A stretch of 64,000 nt of DNA from Uranotaenia lowii (GCF_029784155.1 NC_073692.1:22158444-22222443), one strand, 5' to 3'; positions 32,458 through 44,310 are shown, counted from the first letter of the stretch. Notes: generated by a model not told the origin, from the sequence alone. Made by a program: numbers and translations.

Positions 32458-32805
32458 AAATGACAAAAATGACAAAAATGACAAAAATGACAAAAATGAC
32501 AAAAATGACAAAAATGACAAAAATGACAAAAATGACAAAAATGACAAAAATGACAAAAATGACAAAAATGACAAAAATGACAAAAATGACAAAAATGACA
32601 AAAATGACGAAAATGACAAAAATGACAAAAATGACAAAAATGACAAAAATGACAAAAATGACAAAAATAACAAAAATGACAAAAATGACAAAAATGACAA
32701 AAATGACAAAAATGACAAAAATGACAAAAATGACAAAAATGACAAAAATTACAAAAATTACAAAAATGACAAAAATCACATAATTGACAAAAATCACAAA
32801 AACAA
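32458..32805. repeat. 9-bp minisatellite, unit TGACAAAAA, right of BEL element
   Basis: About 38 copies. It is uniform on the left and decays towards the right edge (CGAAAATG near 32608, AAATAACAA near 32666, ATTACAAAAATTACAAA near 32750, CACATAATTG near 32777). Together with 23987-24962 it would have been one array of about 1.3 kb before the BEL insertion. Confidence 0.95.
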
Positions 32806-35234
32806 GCACAAACCAGACTCTACTCTTATAATGAAATTCCTTGGAGGTGGAATTATCTGTATAAGATTCTATGCCGGGCTGGCACTTACAAGCTTTCTCA
32901 TCACTAGCAGTAATTTTATAAATGCCGGACTTATGTAAGAAATCTACCTGTTCTATAGTCGATCCTAAGGAAAATTTAATAAGATGAAAAAATTTACCAA
33001 TAAAAGTCTGCTCGAGTTCAAAACATGTAAACTTACAGTTGTCTCAGCATATTTTTTTATCAAAAATTGATAAAATAGGAGATTTACGCAAAAGTTCACG
33101 AATTTCGGTAATTAAGGCATGAATTAACCAAGTTTGATGAAAAAAGTTAGATTTTTCGATTTTTGTTTTTTTTTATCCAGAACTACTCACCTAGTTTTGT
33201 TGATTCTCTTTGGTTTAATATCTATGCTCCATTAAAGTTATCGTGTGTGCCAACTTCTTGGAACATCCATCAGCGCAACCAAGACGAATAGGCTTAATTG
33301 TACAAATGACACGATTCATATTGCTTGGAGGCAGTAGGTATGTATTCCCAGCTCTGTTTTCAACCCTTGACAACGGATGAAAAAATCACTCCCATCTGAA
33401 TCGCGACTGTGAAGCCAAAGCTTGTTTACTCAGGTCCCCCACAGTGATGAATTGTTATCGTGTAATTTAAAATTATGTTTTTGTATTTTTTTTTCTTTGC
33501 CAACCAGCTTTTAAACTTCCCAGGATATTTGGAAGCGGTGGCCTTTAAATTTGTTGAAAACAATTTACATCGTTAAGCTATCTTGGATGACAGATGACAA
33601 TGAATTATGATCTGGTGTTTTTTTTTCAGTAGTTGTTGCAAATTTTCTAATGTGAATTTTTGAATTTCCAGTGGCAGGATCGCCAAATATAGAATTCATA
33701 CTTTTTTAAGAATGAAGAGCCCAATTTTTAACAATTTGAATCTATAATTAAAAATACACCCTTGAATCTATAATTAAAAATACACTTTTAGAATTTCAAC
33801 TTCTTTCCAATTTGATTGCAAAAATAGAACATAGAATTGTTCAATCATTCAAGTAGGTTTGTATACAAGCGCAAAATAGAACATCATTCCGGTTGAGCTT
33901 TTTGCAGTCGATAAACAGAAATCACAACTTGAACAAAATCAGCATCAAAGAGGCACCGAAAAAACCGATAAGAGGAAAAGCTTTCGGCTTCTCGAGAAAG
34001 TGAATTTCTCTGTTGGCATCAAATTGGACCTGCGGGAATCAAAGTGTCTTTCAGAACGTCGACGTCTCGCCTATTTCTCGTCATTTTCGTCGTCTTCCTC
34101 GTCCTTTCAGTTCAGTTCAGTGCAATGGAATCGTCAACCGTGCCGCCGGATCTGATCGGACGGTGTCTTCTTGTAATCGGCTTACGTCATTGCCAACGAA
34201 CCTGAAAATGCTGCCATCGACCGGCCGGAGGGGCAGGAATCGGAAAATTTCCCGCAGGAAAAATTCAAGTAGGTACCGAGACACAAGCCGAAAGTCCTTT
34301 TAGCTACCGTCTATCTTACCTGAGCTGTGAGCTGAGCGTCTTCCATTTTCAGCTGAAATGTTAAGATTTATTCCGGTGAAAATCGTGACACCACTTACGG
34401 GGCCGGGGTTTACAAGATTTATATAAATCTTCCAAATTGGAAATATCCTGGAAAAAACTATTATTAATAAATTTATGAAAACCGATTTTTTTTTTCAAAA
34501 AACATAAGAGAAGAACTTCTGATGAATTTACGTGACATCAATCTCATTCTAGATGTCGGCGAAACAGGATGGATTTTCGCGGAAAACACGAGACATTGAT
34601 ACAAACACAGAAAAGAAAATCAATACACTGCCGGCGATAAATTTGCTAGATTTTTTTCTCTGTTGCCTCCTATCGTCATCTTCATTCTTCCTTCGCTGAG
34701 CTGCTCAATTTAGACCGAATGATTATACTCGTTGGGTACCTACTTACCTATCTTTCTACCAGAACAGAACTCAAGAGGAGAGGTTTTTGGAGCAACTGGG
34801 GGATCTCGTCCTCGTCCTGGCATCAAAGTGAATATTTTACGCTCTTTTGATGGTTTGCTTTTTATGAGCTGATTAATTACGGTTCGGTGGATTATGATGG
34901 AACATTTCGAGAATGCCAATTATGTAGAGAAGGTTCCCGATATGGTGAGCTGCCTGGTATTTTTTCTCAGTCTCTGGTATTCTAAATGTCATCGACTATC
35001 GACCACGAGTTCATCAAAACGGATTGCCGAATAATTCAGCTGAAGAGTGTTTTTAGTTCAGTTGAAGTTGGCATTTGACGCAGAAATGCCATAAAATTAA
35101 TAAAATTAAATTTTCTGGTAATGATAAGATCTAAAATTTTATGCACCTACTGTAACTGTCACTTCCAAAATTGAGTGTACATTAAGAAGGGTGGCCGGCA
35201 ATACCGGCAAAGGTTAAGCATTAGGTACAGATTA
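32806..35234. other. Spacer; one candidate exon-like patch, otherwise nothing recognised
   Basis: Mostly AT-rich with short frames. The patch 34080-34310 is GC-richer, has TTCAGTTCAGTTCAGTGCA just before ATGGAATCG, and several overlapping open frames ending near a GTAGGTACC donor-like site. I cannot decide whether it is a host 5' exon. Confidence 0.4.
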
Positions 35235-35700
35235 TCAGATATATGTATTTGGGCTTGCCCGGATTTTCAAATAAAAACTTAGCGTTGGCCCGATTCTCGA
35301 GAACGATATCGAGGAAAAAAGAGAACGAATCTCTACGATGGAAGACTGCATCGATTTGCCTCTGAAGTAAGAGATGATTTTGAAGGCCATCTCTTCGATC
35401 GATTCAATGCCCGCAATCCGATAAAGATCTTTGGTTCTGTGCCAAAGTGGAAGCCGCAAAACCATTTTCAGAACCTTGTTCTGAATCCTCTGGATGGCTT
35501 TCTTCCTCGTCGCGCAGCAGCTAGCTCAAATTGGAACTGCATACATCGCTGGTCGGACACCTGTTTGTAGATCAGCATCTTATTCCTCAGGAACAGTCTG
35601 GATTTCCTGTTGATGAGAGAATAAAGAGATTTAGTGTATTTATTACATTTAGATTGCATATCTTAAATGTGATTTTTAAAAGTAAGATTCCGATTAAATA
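35235..35700 (-). pseudogene. Jockey-clade LINE reverse-transcriptase C-terminal fragment
   Basis: Read on the minus strand it gives SLYSLINRKSRLFLRNKMLI, then YKQV, then AVPI-stop-A, KKAIQRIQNKVLKMVLRLPL, then WHRTKDLYRIAG. This is the typical post-polymerase region of Jockey elements, in which a Trp codon is expected where TGA now stands, and frames shift near 35466. Only this ~450-bp piece is present. It is a dead 5'-truncated or fragmented copy, of a different clade from the LINEs at 39391, 56521 and 62640. Confidence 0.75.
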
Positions 35701-36429
35701 TGAGTCCCAAGCAATTCACGTGATAAGAGCATTCTAATGAAACCCCATTAAAAGTTACTGAATGATTTTCATTAGGTTTTAAAAAAAATCAGCTCTTAGC
35801 TTATGGGGATATAAAATAAGTTGAGTTTAAGAAGCGTTAGGAGAAATTTTCTACATTTTCAAGTAATTCGAAAGAAATTGAAATTTGATTGCAATCTACT
35901 GCGTACCACTCGTTAATTTATATTATTAGATTTTACCGAATTCCTTTTTCCAGTTTGGACCTGGATAGTGTTTTTCAATTTTTGGCTGATCGGTTTGTGA
36001 TATCAATAGCTGATTAATCCCTGCTGCAGTAGGAGCTCGTTGTAGTTGGGCTGGGAGATTTGAAAAAAGTTCAGTGATCTGTTTCAAACATGGCAAACTT
36101 GTAAGTTTGTTTCCATGGTTCGGGCCTGATTCAAATACTTGTTTGTAAAATGGCGTAGAACTCTCTTGTAGGTGATGATTAGAAGGTAGTGCTTGGCATT
36201 TTAGTGCCGAAATGTGTAGTTTCAAGCCTCCTATCTCTATACTACGTGAACGCCTGCGGGATATCTACGCCAGAGAAAAGTTCCCATTGTAGCCGTTATT
36301 TCGGCTACATGCACATTGTATGGCATGATATTTGAGGCTGTATACCATATCTTTGATGTGATGAATGTGTTTGAAAGTGCTATTTTGATGCAGTGTTAAT
36401 GTTCGTAGTGAGTACTTCATAACGGGGGC
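35701..36429. other. Spacer, nothing coding recognised
   Basis: AT-rich with frames below 100 codons. A small perfect hairpin, TGTAGCCG-TTATTT-CGGCTACA, lies at about 36290-36311. Confidence 0.5.
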
Positions 36430-37160
36430 CGGACATTCGGCCGAAGGCCGATAGGCCGAAAGATGTTAGGCCGAAGGTCGCTAGACCGAATGGGTTAAAA
36501 GGCCGACGGATGTTCGGCCGAATAGGACAATAGACCGAATGGGACATTAGGCCGAAGGTTATTTGGCCGAATATTATTTGGTCGAATGGTCATTTGGCCG
36601 AATGGTCCCTAGGCCGAATGGTCGTTAGGCCGAATGATCGTTAGGCCGAATGGTCATTAGGCCGAATGGTCGTTAGGCCGAATCGTCATTCGGCCGAATG
36701 GTCATTAGTCCGAATGGTCACTAGGCCGAATGGTTATTTGGCCGAATGGTCATTAGGCCGAATGGTCATTAGGCCGAATGGTCATTTGGCCGAATGGTCA
36801 TTTAGCCGAATGGTCGTAAGGCCAAATGGTCATGAGGCCGAATGATCATGAGGCCGAATGGTCGTAAGGTCGAATGGTCGTAAGCCGAAAGGTCGTACGG
36901 TCGAATGTTCGTAAGGCAAAATGGATTCTAAGCTGAAAGGTCGTTAGGCCTGAAATGAACTACGAATGATCGTAAGGGCGAATGGATGCCAGGCCGAATT
37001 TTACACTTGTCTGCATGCTAGGCCGAATGGTTGTGAGGCCGAATGGTCGTTAGGCCGAATGGCTGTTAGGCCGAATGGTCACAAGGCCGAATGGTTATTA
37101 GACTGAATGGTCGCAAAGCCGAATGGACGATAGGCCGTGGTCGCAAAGCCGATTGGTCGA
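36430..37160 (+). repeat. 16-bp tandem array GGCCGAATGGTCATTA, left arm
   Basis: About 45 degenerate units of a 16-bp repeat (GGCCGAATGGTCATTA, with GTTA, GTAA, TTTG variants at the end). It runs into the inverted arm near 37160-37190. Confidence 0.9.
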
Positions 37161-37840
37161 ATGCGGCTTTGCATCCATTCGGCCAGATGACTATTCGGCC
37201 TATCTACTGATCGGCCTAACATGTAAGAAAGCGATAATATGTCTTATAGGCCTAGCATAAATTCGGCCCAACGACCATTCAGCCTAACAACCGTTCGACC
37301 TAGTGGCTATTCGGCCTAACGACCTCCTAGCATCCATTCGGTCTTACGACCATTTGGCCTTAGGACCATTCGGCCTATCGTCCATTCTGCCTTACGTCCA
37401 TCCGGCCTAACTACCTTTCGGCCTAGCATCCATTCGCCCTTACTATCATTTGGCCCGACGATTATTCATCCTAATGACCATTCGGACTGACGACCTTTCG
37501 GCCCAGCATCCATTCGGCCTTACGACCATTCGGCCTAGTGACCATTCGGCCAAATGACGATTCGGCCAAATGACCATTCGGCCTAGTGACCATTCGGCCT
37601 AATGACCATTCGGCCTAACGACCATTCGGCCTAATGACCATTCGGCCTAATGACCATTAGACCTATCGTCCATTTGGCCTAGTGACCATTCGGCGAAATG
37701 ACCTTTCGGCCTAGTGACCATTCGGCCGAACATCCTTTCAGCCTTGCGTCCTTTCGGCCTAACAGCATTCTGCTGGATAACCGTCGGCCGAATAACCCAT
37801 TCGGCCTAGTGGCCTGTTCGGCCAGATAGCCCATTCGGCT
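37161..37840 (-). repeat. 16-bp tandem array, inverted right arm
   Basis: The same unit in reverse complement (ATTCGGCCTAATGACC) for about 42 copies. The turn-around contains GAATGCGGC...GCATCCATTC. The two arms can in principle pair along most of 1.4 kb. Just after the array a 19-bp unit ACGTCGAAGATAATATGCG is duplicated (about 37843-37880). Confidence 0.9.
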
Positions 37841-38454
37841 TAACGTCGAAGATAATATGCGACGTCGAAGATAATATGCAATGGTATTGTTTTATTGCGC
37901 TCGTGCATTGTTGTTGTTTTGTTGTGTTGTGTTGAATTTGATGTGGTGGATTGATTGGAGCATTACTTTTTGGTATAGTTGATTGTTTCGTGACGTTTGC
38001 AAATGACATGTCTGCGTTCAAGTAACAATATTAGCTCTATTATGGTCAGCAAAACTTCGTTAGGACTATAGTATTATTCTTCATAAAAAAGTTAAAGCTC
38101 TTTCTTTAACATTACCAGAACTTTAATAAAGCTAAAACCTATTTGGCTTTTTGGTCCTATCCTAGAAACGTCATCACGATCAATTTTTTAAACCTCGAAA
38201 AAATCATTATGCTTTAAAATTTTGGCAACCAAAGCGATTTAAAAACTTTTATAAATGGCTAATGAGTTATATAATGGTTTTATGAGAGCCATATAAAAAG
38301 CTAAAATTTGACGTTTCTCTCGCAAGCCAAGTCATTACACGCTCATTTCTGAGTTGTAAATCATTAGTTACAGTAAATGAGGACAGATTTTTTGAATGAA
38401 AAGAGATTGGTTGTAAATGACCCGTAAAATAAACCATGAATTGAAATCGAATTT

Positions 38455-38690
38455 CGTTGTATGACGCCATCTTAAAATCCAAGATGGCTTCTTCCGCTGA
38501 ACTTTAAAATGTTGTAAATGACTTAAAATCACATGAAACCCCAGCAATATTGGTATTGGGTGAAAGTGCTAAACGAGTAGAAGTCGAGTTTCTCTATGAG
38601 ACGCCATCTTATAATCCAAGATGGTGGCTTTCGCTAAACTTAAAAATGCTGCAAATGACTGAAAATCTTCTAAAAAAACCACAATACAGA
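38455..38690 (-). repeat. YY1/Pho-like unit patch, inverted arm of locus B
   Basis: About one and a half units with GACGCCATCTTAAAATCCAA, GATGGCTTCTTCC and GACGCCATCTTATAATCCAA, matching the reverse complement of the locus A units. Confidence 0.65.
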
Positions 38691-38817
38691 CCTTGTTCGA
38701 TTTTTGCAACATTCGGTTTTGATAACATTCGATTTTGGTAACAATCGATTTTGGCAACACGCGATTTTGGCACATGTGCTAAATTCGAACGGTTTACAGA
38801 AACAACCTTATCATATA

Positions 38818-41372
38818 CACGCTAACTTTTGGCTACCCCTTAAAAGCGTAAAATTGATTCGTTAGTGAGGACCCTCATGATCTATCAAACAACGGGTCAT
38901 TTTATCGGGTCAATATTACCCCTTATTTTGAACAGCTCGATTCCCTTCAAAAAGAGTAGTTTCTGATGCGTTTCATTAAAAGCGCTGTTATTCGTCCACT
39001 GAATTGGTTGTGAGCAAGATAATGGTAAATGTTTTTTTTAATTTAAATAGTATTCCTGCAGAATTTACTTCATTAATTTTATTTTCCAAGAGAACAATGT
39101 TCCGGACGAGCCAAACAAAAACAATTCAATTCCGAATTGCATTTAATTTTTATGTGAAAAAATAACTCAACAAAAATTCAACCTTAAATTAATGACTTCA
39201 ATAAATGAAATGACACGTAACATTTTTTTTTTATTTATTCCAGAAATCAAATTTTCCATAGTAGAACCTAAAACCAGCCTAGGCATGCGTTTGAAATAAG
39301 GGGTGATTTTCATCCGCTAGAAGCGTTATCAAGCTGAGTACCCCTTAAAAGGTACAGCAGCTTTATCCTTAAAAAGGAGTTCTCCCTGTCTTATTGTTTA
39401 TTGTTTATCGTATAAAAATCAACGGATCAAATTTAGATCCTAATGATAACTTAATTATAGGTTACATATATAAATTGACATAAATCTAAGTACATCTAAG
39501 TAAATCTTGACTTGTCCAATATTTTTCTACGGAAAACATTTCTGGGAACGCCGAAGTCAAAAGTACTCCGAAAAACGGTTGAAGGTTTTTAGGATGCCTA
39601 TAAGAGCGCTGTTAGCCCCATAATTATTCAGCCGAACGAGAACATAGAGTTGCAGATTCTGGTTTCTCAATCCTCGCGGTCGCACGTTGAGAGGAATAGC
39701 TTCCAGCAGCGAGGGACAGTCAATCCTCGATGTAAGGAGATCCGCAACGACCAAAGCACGTGTAGCGTTTCTTCGGACTTGAAGCGTGTCTAAGTCTATC
39801 AGGCGGCAACGGTTTTTATAACTGGGCAAACGAAAAGGATCTTGCCAGTTCAGGTGTCGGAGGGCATATCGCATGAAGCGCCGCTGGATAGCCTCTATTA
39901 GTTCAACTCCATTCTGGTAGAAAGGGCACCAGACAGCGGAGGCATACTCAAGAACGGAACGGACTATTCTGCAATATAAGCTTTTTAAGCAGTACACATC
40001 TTTAAATTCTTTAGCCACGCGAAACAGGAAACCAAGGTTTCTGGAGGCTTTGTCTACAACCTAGTTCGTGTGAGCCTTAAACTCAAGCCGTTGATCGAGA
40101 ATAATACCCAGATCATTGATTTGGTCAACCCGGGAAATTATTTCATCCCCGAGAATGTACTCAGCATAAAGAGGGTGTCGCTTGCGAGAAAAAGTTATGA
40201 TCGAGCATTTACTGCGATTTAGCGGTAGGCAGTTGTTGTCGCACCAGTCAGCAAAAATGTTGAACTGCCGTTGCAGGAAATCGATGTCGTCTCTACCATT
40301 GATGGTGTGATACAGTTTCAAATCATCGGCATAAGCGAGTTTTTGGGCCATCGAGAAGCGACAGAACATCATTGAAATAGATAACAAAAATTATTGGTCC
40401 TAAATGGCTTCCTTGCGGCACTCCGGAAGAGCCAAGAAACTGTCTCGAGAAGGATTCTCCAGTATGAACGGACAACTTTCGTCCCGTTAAGTAATTCCGA
40501 AACCACTTCAGTAATGGTCCACAGAAGCCCAAGCGACCTAGCTTTGCGACAGCAATCTCGTGGTTTACTTTATCAAATGCAGCAGACAGATCTGTATAAA
40601 GCATCGGTTTGGGTCTTGCTGGCATAGCTTTCTTGTACAAAAGATGTGAACGTCAGTAAATTTGTGGTAGTTGATCTTTTAAGCATGAAACCGTGCTGAT
40701 CGTTTGAAAAGTGGTGCTTGCAGAATGAAAAAAATGGGATCCAACACAACCAGTTCAAACAGTTTTGCAATAGCACACAGAGCTGAGATACCACGGTAAC
40801 TGTTAAGTTAATATCCTTCTTATCTCCCTTTTTGTAAACAGGAAACATATATGCTTCTTTCCACAAAGCGGGGAAGATTGCGCCGTCCAGCGATGCTTGA
40901 AATATATGCCTGCATCGTCGACGAGAATATCATTTCGAGAAGAGCCTAGAGGTGAGACATTACTCACAGCCCAGGTCAATTGTTCTGCAGAGATGGATCC
41001 GCTTGTGAAAATGCTCGAAAATTTCTCAGCGAACAGATTACAGATTCCAGGGTCAGTGGACAGGTACATGTGGGACGGGAGTCCTGATTCTTTTCGCTGG
41101 TTTTTGACATACTTCCAGAACGACTTCGGTCTGCTTTTGAAATTTCGCTGTAACCGGTTCAGATAAGTTAGGTAGCAACGTTTACTGGCTTTCTTATAAG
41201 CAGAGTTCTGTTTGCGGTATTCCCTTTTCGTGATGAGGCACTTGTGCTTATAGTAGCTTCGGAGAGCGCACTTTTTTGCAATTTTCTGTCGCCGCAGTTT
41301 TTTAGTAACCCAGGGAGTTCGTAGAATAACGGGCCAAAAGTATTCGATAAGGGGTAGCCAAAAGTTAGCGTG
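38818..41372. mobile_element. TIR element with perfect 25-bp ends and TA duplication, carrying a LINE
   Basis: The left end CACGCTAACTTTTGGCTACC (first 20 of 25 bp, 38818-38842) is matched perfectly in inverse at 41348-41372. TA lies on each side (38816-38817, 41373-41374), and the related empty site at ~18170 reads CCTTATAGTTTTC with one TA, supporting insertion with TA duplication as in Tc1/mariner-type elements. There is no transposase. Most of the 2.55 kb is a minus-strand LINE (39391-41330) whose 5' end lies almost at the right TIR. Confidence 0.75.
39391..41330 (-). pseudogene. 5'-truncated CR1/Jockey-type LINE reverse transcriptase, frameshifted
   Basis: The minus strand reads the endonuclease-RT linker from about 41330 (WVTKKLRRQKIAKK...FWKYVKNQ), then MYLSTDPGICNLFAEKFSSI (from 41069), the RT start MFPVYKKGDK and NDQHGFMLKRSTTTN (to 40573), TDLSAAFDKVNHEI...SGVPQGSHLGP (40640-40323), the catalytic AYADDLKLY (40387-40061) and the C-terminal domain RSVLEYASAVWCPFYQNGVE...ALRHLNWQDP (40018-39557). 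At least three frame changes separate these blocks, so it is dead. No endonuclease remains, as expected from 5' truncation. The 3' end has a TAAACAA-type tail (39391-39409 in complement). Copies of the same kind lie at 56521 and 62640. Confidence 0.85.
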
Positions 41373-41699
41373 TAGTTTTCGCTATAAAAGTACAAAAACA
41401 ATTAAGACATAATAGCATGATAGATATAAGAGAATGACACAAATAGCAAATATGGAAAAAAAAAACTTTAAACAAAACAATAAAGGTGCTAAATACATCA
41501 GAACATGATTTAAAATAGTTGGAAAATGTAAAAAAATGAATATAGTAATTTCAATGTAGTAATGAGTGAAAAAAAAAGTTGAGAAAAAAAACTGTTCGAT
41601 TTTGGCAACACAAAATGTTCGGTCGTGTTGCCAAAAACAAACAGGGTCTTGTTCTTCTATTTTATTCCTTTCACCCAATACCAATATTGTAAAACTTTA

Positions 41700-42290
41700 G
41701 TGTGATTTTTAATCATTTACAGAATTTAAAGTTCAGTGGAAGCCGCCATCTTGAATTTCAAGATGGAGTCAGGAAAAGGGATTCAACTTCTACTGGTTCT
41801 GCCCTTAAACGCAATTATAATGTTGTGAAAGTTTCATGCGATTTTTAGTTATAAACAGCATTTTAATTCTTGGATTTCAAGATGATATCTGATAGCGAAA
41901 TTAGGTTTTTCTTAGTTTAGCCCTTTACCTATATTGTGAAAATTTCATTTAAGTCATCTACAGCATTTTAAAGTTCAGTGGAAGCCGCAATTTTCGATTT
42001 CAAGATGGCGTCGGATAGCGAAATTCGACCTGTACTAATTTAATGGCGTTTGATAGTGAAACTCAACTTCTATTCGTTTAGCTCTTTCATTACATACCCA
42101 TATTGTGAGGATTTCATGCGATTTTCAGTTATTAACAGCATTTTAAAGTTCAGTGGAAGCCGCCATCTTTGATTTCAAGATGGAGTCAGAAAGAGGGATT
42201 CAACTTCTACTGGTTTTGCCCTTCTAGTTAAGCCCTTTCACCCAATACCTATACTGTGAGGGTTTCATGCTATTTTTAGTCAGCGATTTT
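41700..42290 (+). repeat. YY1/Pho-like tandem units, direct arm of locus B
   Basis: About four degenerate units with GTTCAGTGGAAGCCGCCATC, TTGATTTCAAGATGGAGTC and CCCATATTGTGAGG. Motif cores lie near 41741, 41985 (variant GCCGCAATTTTCG) and 42161. Confidence 0.7.
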
Positions 42291-42913
42291 TTTTTTCTCT
42301 TTTTTCTGTTTTCCAGTCCTGATATCCCATTATGTCTAAGCACGATTTTGACACAATCCTGTTCATCCCGGATGACAGCTGATAAACAGCTGATTCCTGC
42401 TGAGTGTTGTTGTTTACAGCTAAACTTAATACAACTCTGTGTATCGTGAGCTAAAGTTTTCATTATTCTCGTGAAAATGAGAAATTTCTTCCCGGAAAAG
42501 TGTAAAAAAATCGTCCACAAATGGTGTACTTTCCCCAACATTTCGCTGAGTTAGTTGGCGAAAATGAAAGAAGCACGGTCCCATTCGATTCGGAATTATG
42601 AATAGGAAAGCAGCATCGTGGACACAAAAAAAAATCTGGTGGTCAAAACTTTGGAGAATCCGCCAAATCGTCCTCGAGCGAGATCGATTGAAACTTTTTG
42701 GAGCCGTACCGAATTGTATTTGAGAATTCTATCGAAATCATTGCAAAAGACTGGAATAAAATGGCCAAAATCATCGCAAATCAGTCTGTGCTGAAGCACA
42801 GGCCTACGATTGACAGTAATTTATTTATTTTTTATTTGATTCACTTTAAAAGAAGACTTCAGAGAACATAAAAGTAAAAAAAAATTGATTTGCTCCTAAA
42901 CTGTGTTTATACT
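42291..42913. other. Spacer, nothing recognised
   Basis: Short frames on both strands only. The interval 42300-42800 is somewhat less AT-rich, but no domain is visible. Confidence 0.45.
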
Positions 42914-43361
42914 AAGGTTACCAGAATTTTTTCAGCCCGTACCCGGGCCGGAAAATCCAGGATATTTTCATCTAAAACCTGGAAAAATCCGGGCATTTGA
43001 TTCCAACATGTCGACCAAGAATCCGGGCAATATCCGGCCAAATTTGGTCCAAATCCAGGAATTACTCAACACAAATCAAGAAAAAAAAAAGTGAACTAAG
43101 TATTTTTTCCATCAGCAGTTTTTAAATCATATTTTACGCTTTCAAAAAACTTCTCATGGGTATTTTTATAAAACTTGTTCAAAAAAATTGTTTGAGACGC
43201 ATAAATTAAAAAATTTTCATCAGAATTTGTTTTTTTTATTTGTTTTGGCAAATAAAGTGAATAAATCCGGGCATTATTAACTGAAATCCGAGCAACTTTT
43301 GTCAAATTTGTGTTGAATATCTGGGAAAATCCGGATAAAACCGGGCAATCTGGCAACCTTA
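42914..43361. mobile_element. MITE, GGTTGCCAGA family, copy 2, with target duplication
   Basis: The left end AAGGTTACCAGA and right end TCTGGCAACCTTAG are inverted with one mismatch. TTTATACT stands before the left end and, two bases on, after the right end, consistent with an ~8-bp target duplication as in hAT-type MITEs. The interior is rich in CCGGGCA/ATCCGG motifs and non-coding. Confidence 0.75.
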
Positions 43362-43923
43362 GTTTATACTGTTTATTTTTAATTGTGCTTATACCTTTAG
43401 TAAAACAGATAGATATTACAGATTAAATATTATTCTAACAAGAAAGTTAATGATTATAGAGTCTTAAAATGTTCTGATAAAACGATCTACATTAGATTCT
43501 CTAGTATTTGAAATATAAAAGTCAGGGTTACCAGATTTTTTGGAGTCATCAACTGTCTTTTTACTTGTTCACATTTTGAATTAAGTTTGGGCATTTCCAA
43601 GCATGCAGATTGTTGTGTTCGAACTCATTCATGCCACTTTTCCATCGAGTAAACCTTGTCTAAAGCCACCGACACCGTCGCTTGATACCTCGATAAATGT
43701 TTAATCCATCAGTATAATCGGTTTCAGAGAATGAAACCGATTGTGAACATTAAATAATGATCTTGTCCATTGGTTTTGTTTTGAAATTGCAAAATTGCGA
43801 AATTTGAAGATGCGAAATTCAAATTTATGAGTTCACAAAAATTAGTTCAACCAAAATAGAGAGCCTAAAAAAGAGTATACGAATTTCGTAAAAAGTACGT
43901 GTGGACGTACGTACAGCTAGACG
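43362..43923. other. Spacer with a lone MITE-like end
   Basis: Nothing coding. GTCAGGGTTACCAGATTTTT near 43523 resembles a single terminus of the neighbouring MITE family without a matching second end. Confidence 0.4.
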
Positions 43924-44310
43924 AGGGTTGCCAGATTGACCGGTTTTATTCGGGTTAATACAAAATTTGGGAACAGTTCAGCCCGGGACGACCCGGTTAC
44001 CCGGATTTATTGACTTTATCTAGCAAATCAAACAAAAAAAAATGTGTTGTATTTTTTTTTATTTATGCGTCCAAAATATTTTGAACAAGTTTAATAGAAA
44101 TAATCATAAAACGTTTTTTGTACGCCTAAAATACGATTCGTCTGTCGATGAGTTTTTATGATTTTTTTTTTCATTTTTTTTCTTAATTTTTGCAGGATAA
44201 TTTCGGGGTATAAACAAAATTTACCCGAATATTTCCGGTATTTTAAGTCGTCAATTTTGAAATCAATTGCCCGGATTTTTCCAGGTTTGTAAAAAACTCT
44301 GGCAACCTTA
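43924..44310. mobile_element. MITE, GGTTGCCAGA family, copy 3, with target duplication
   Basis: AGGGTTGCCAGATTGACCGG on the left and CTCTGGCAACCTTA on the right are inverted. AGCTAGACG precedes and AGCTAGATG follows, an 8-9 bp duplication with one difference. The interior shares CCCGGATTTATTGACTTTAT and the final CCCGGATTTTTCCAGG phrase with the other copies. No frame. Confidence 0.75.

Larger units (their letters stand above)
38694..41650. mobile_element. CAGACC-ended TIR element, copy with large insertion
   Basis: The left end ACAGACCTTGTTCGATTTTT and the reverse complement of the right end (AAGACCCTGTTTGTTTTTGG) correspond to the termini of the short copy at 18076-18414. Flanking internal sequence also matches that copy on both sides of 38818-41372, which is therefore a later insertion. 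Confidence 0.6.
38019..42290. mobile_element. Composite inverted-array element, locus B (right end lost)
   Basis: It starts CAAGTAACAATATTAGC at 38019, the same terminus as the right end of locus A in inverse, and follows it to about 38460. Then come an inverted unit patch (38455-38690), a CAGACC-ended element (38694-41650) and the direct unit array (41700-42290). No closing CAAGTAAC terminus was seen after 42290, so the right end is missing or decayed. Confidence 0.55.

Noticed and set aside
36430..37840. CRISPR array
   Set aside because: Units are contiguous 16-bp repeats without unique spacers, and the context is eukaryotic.
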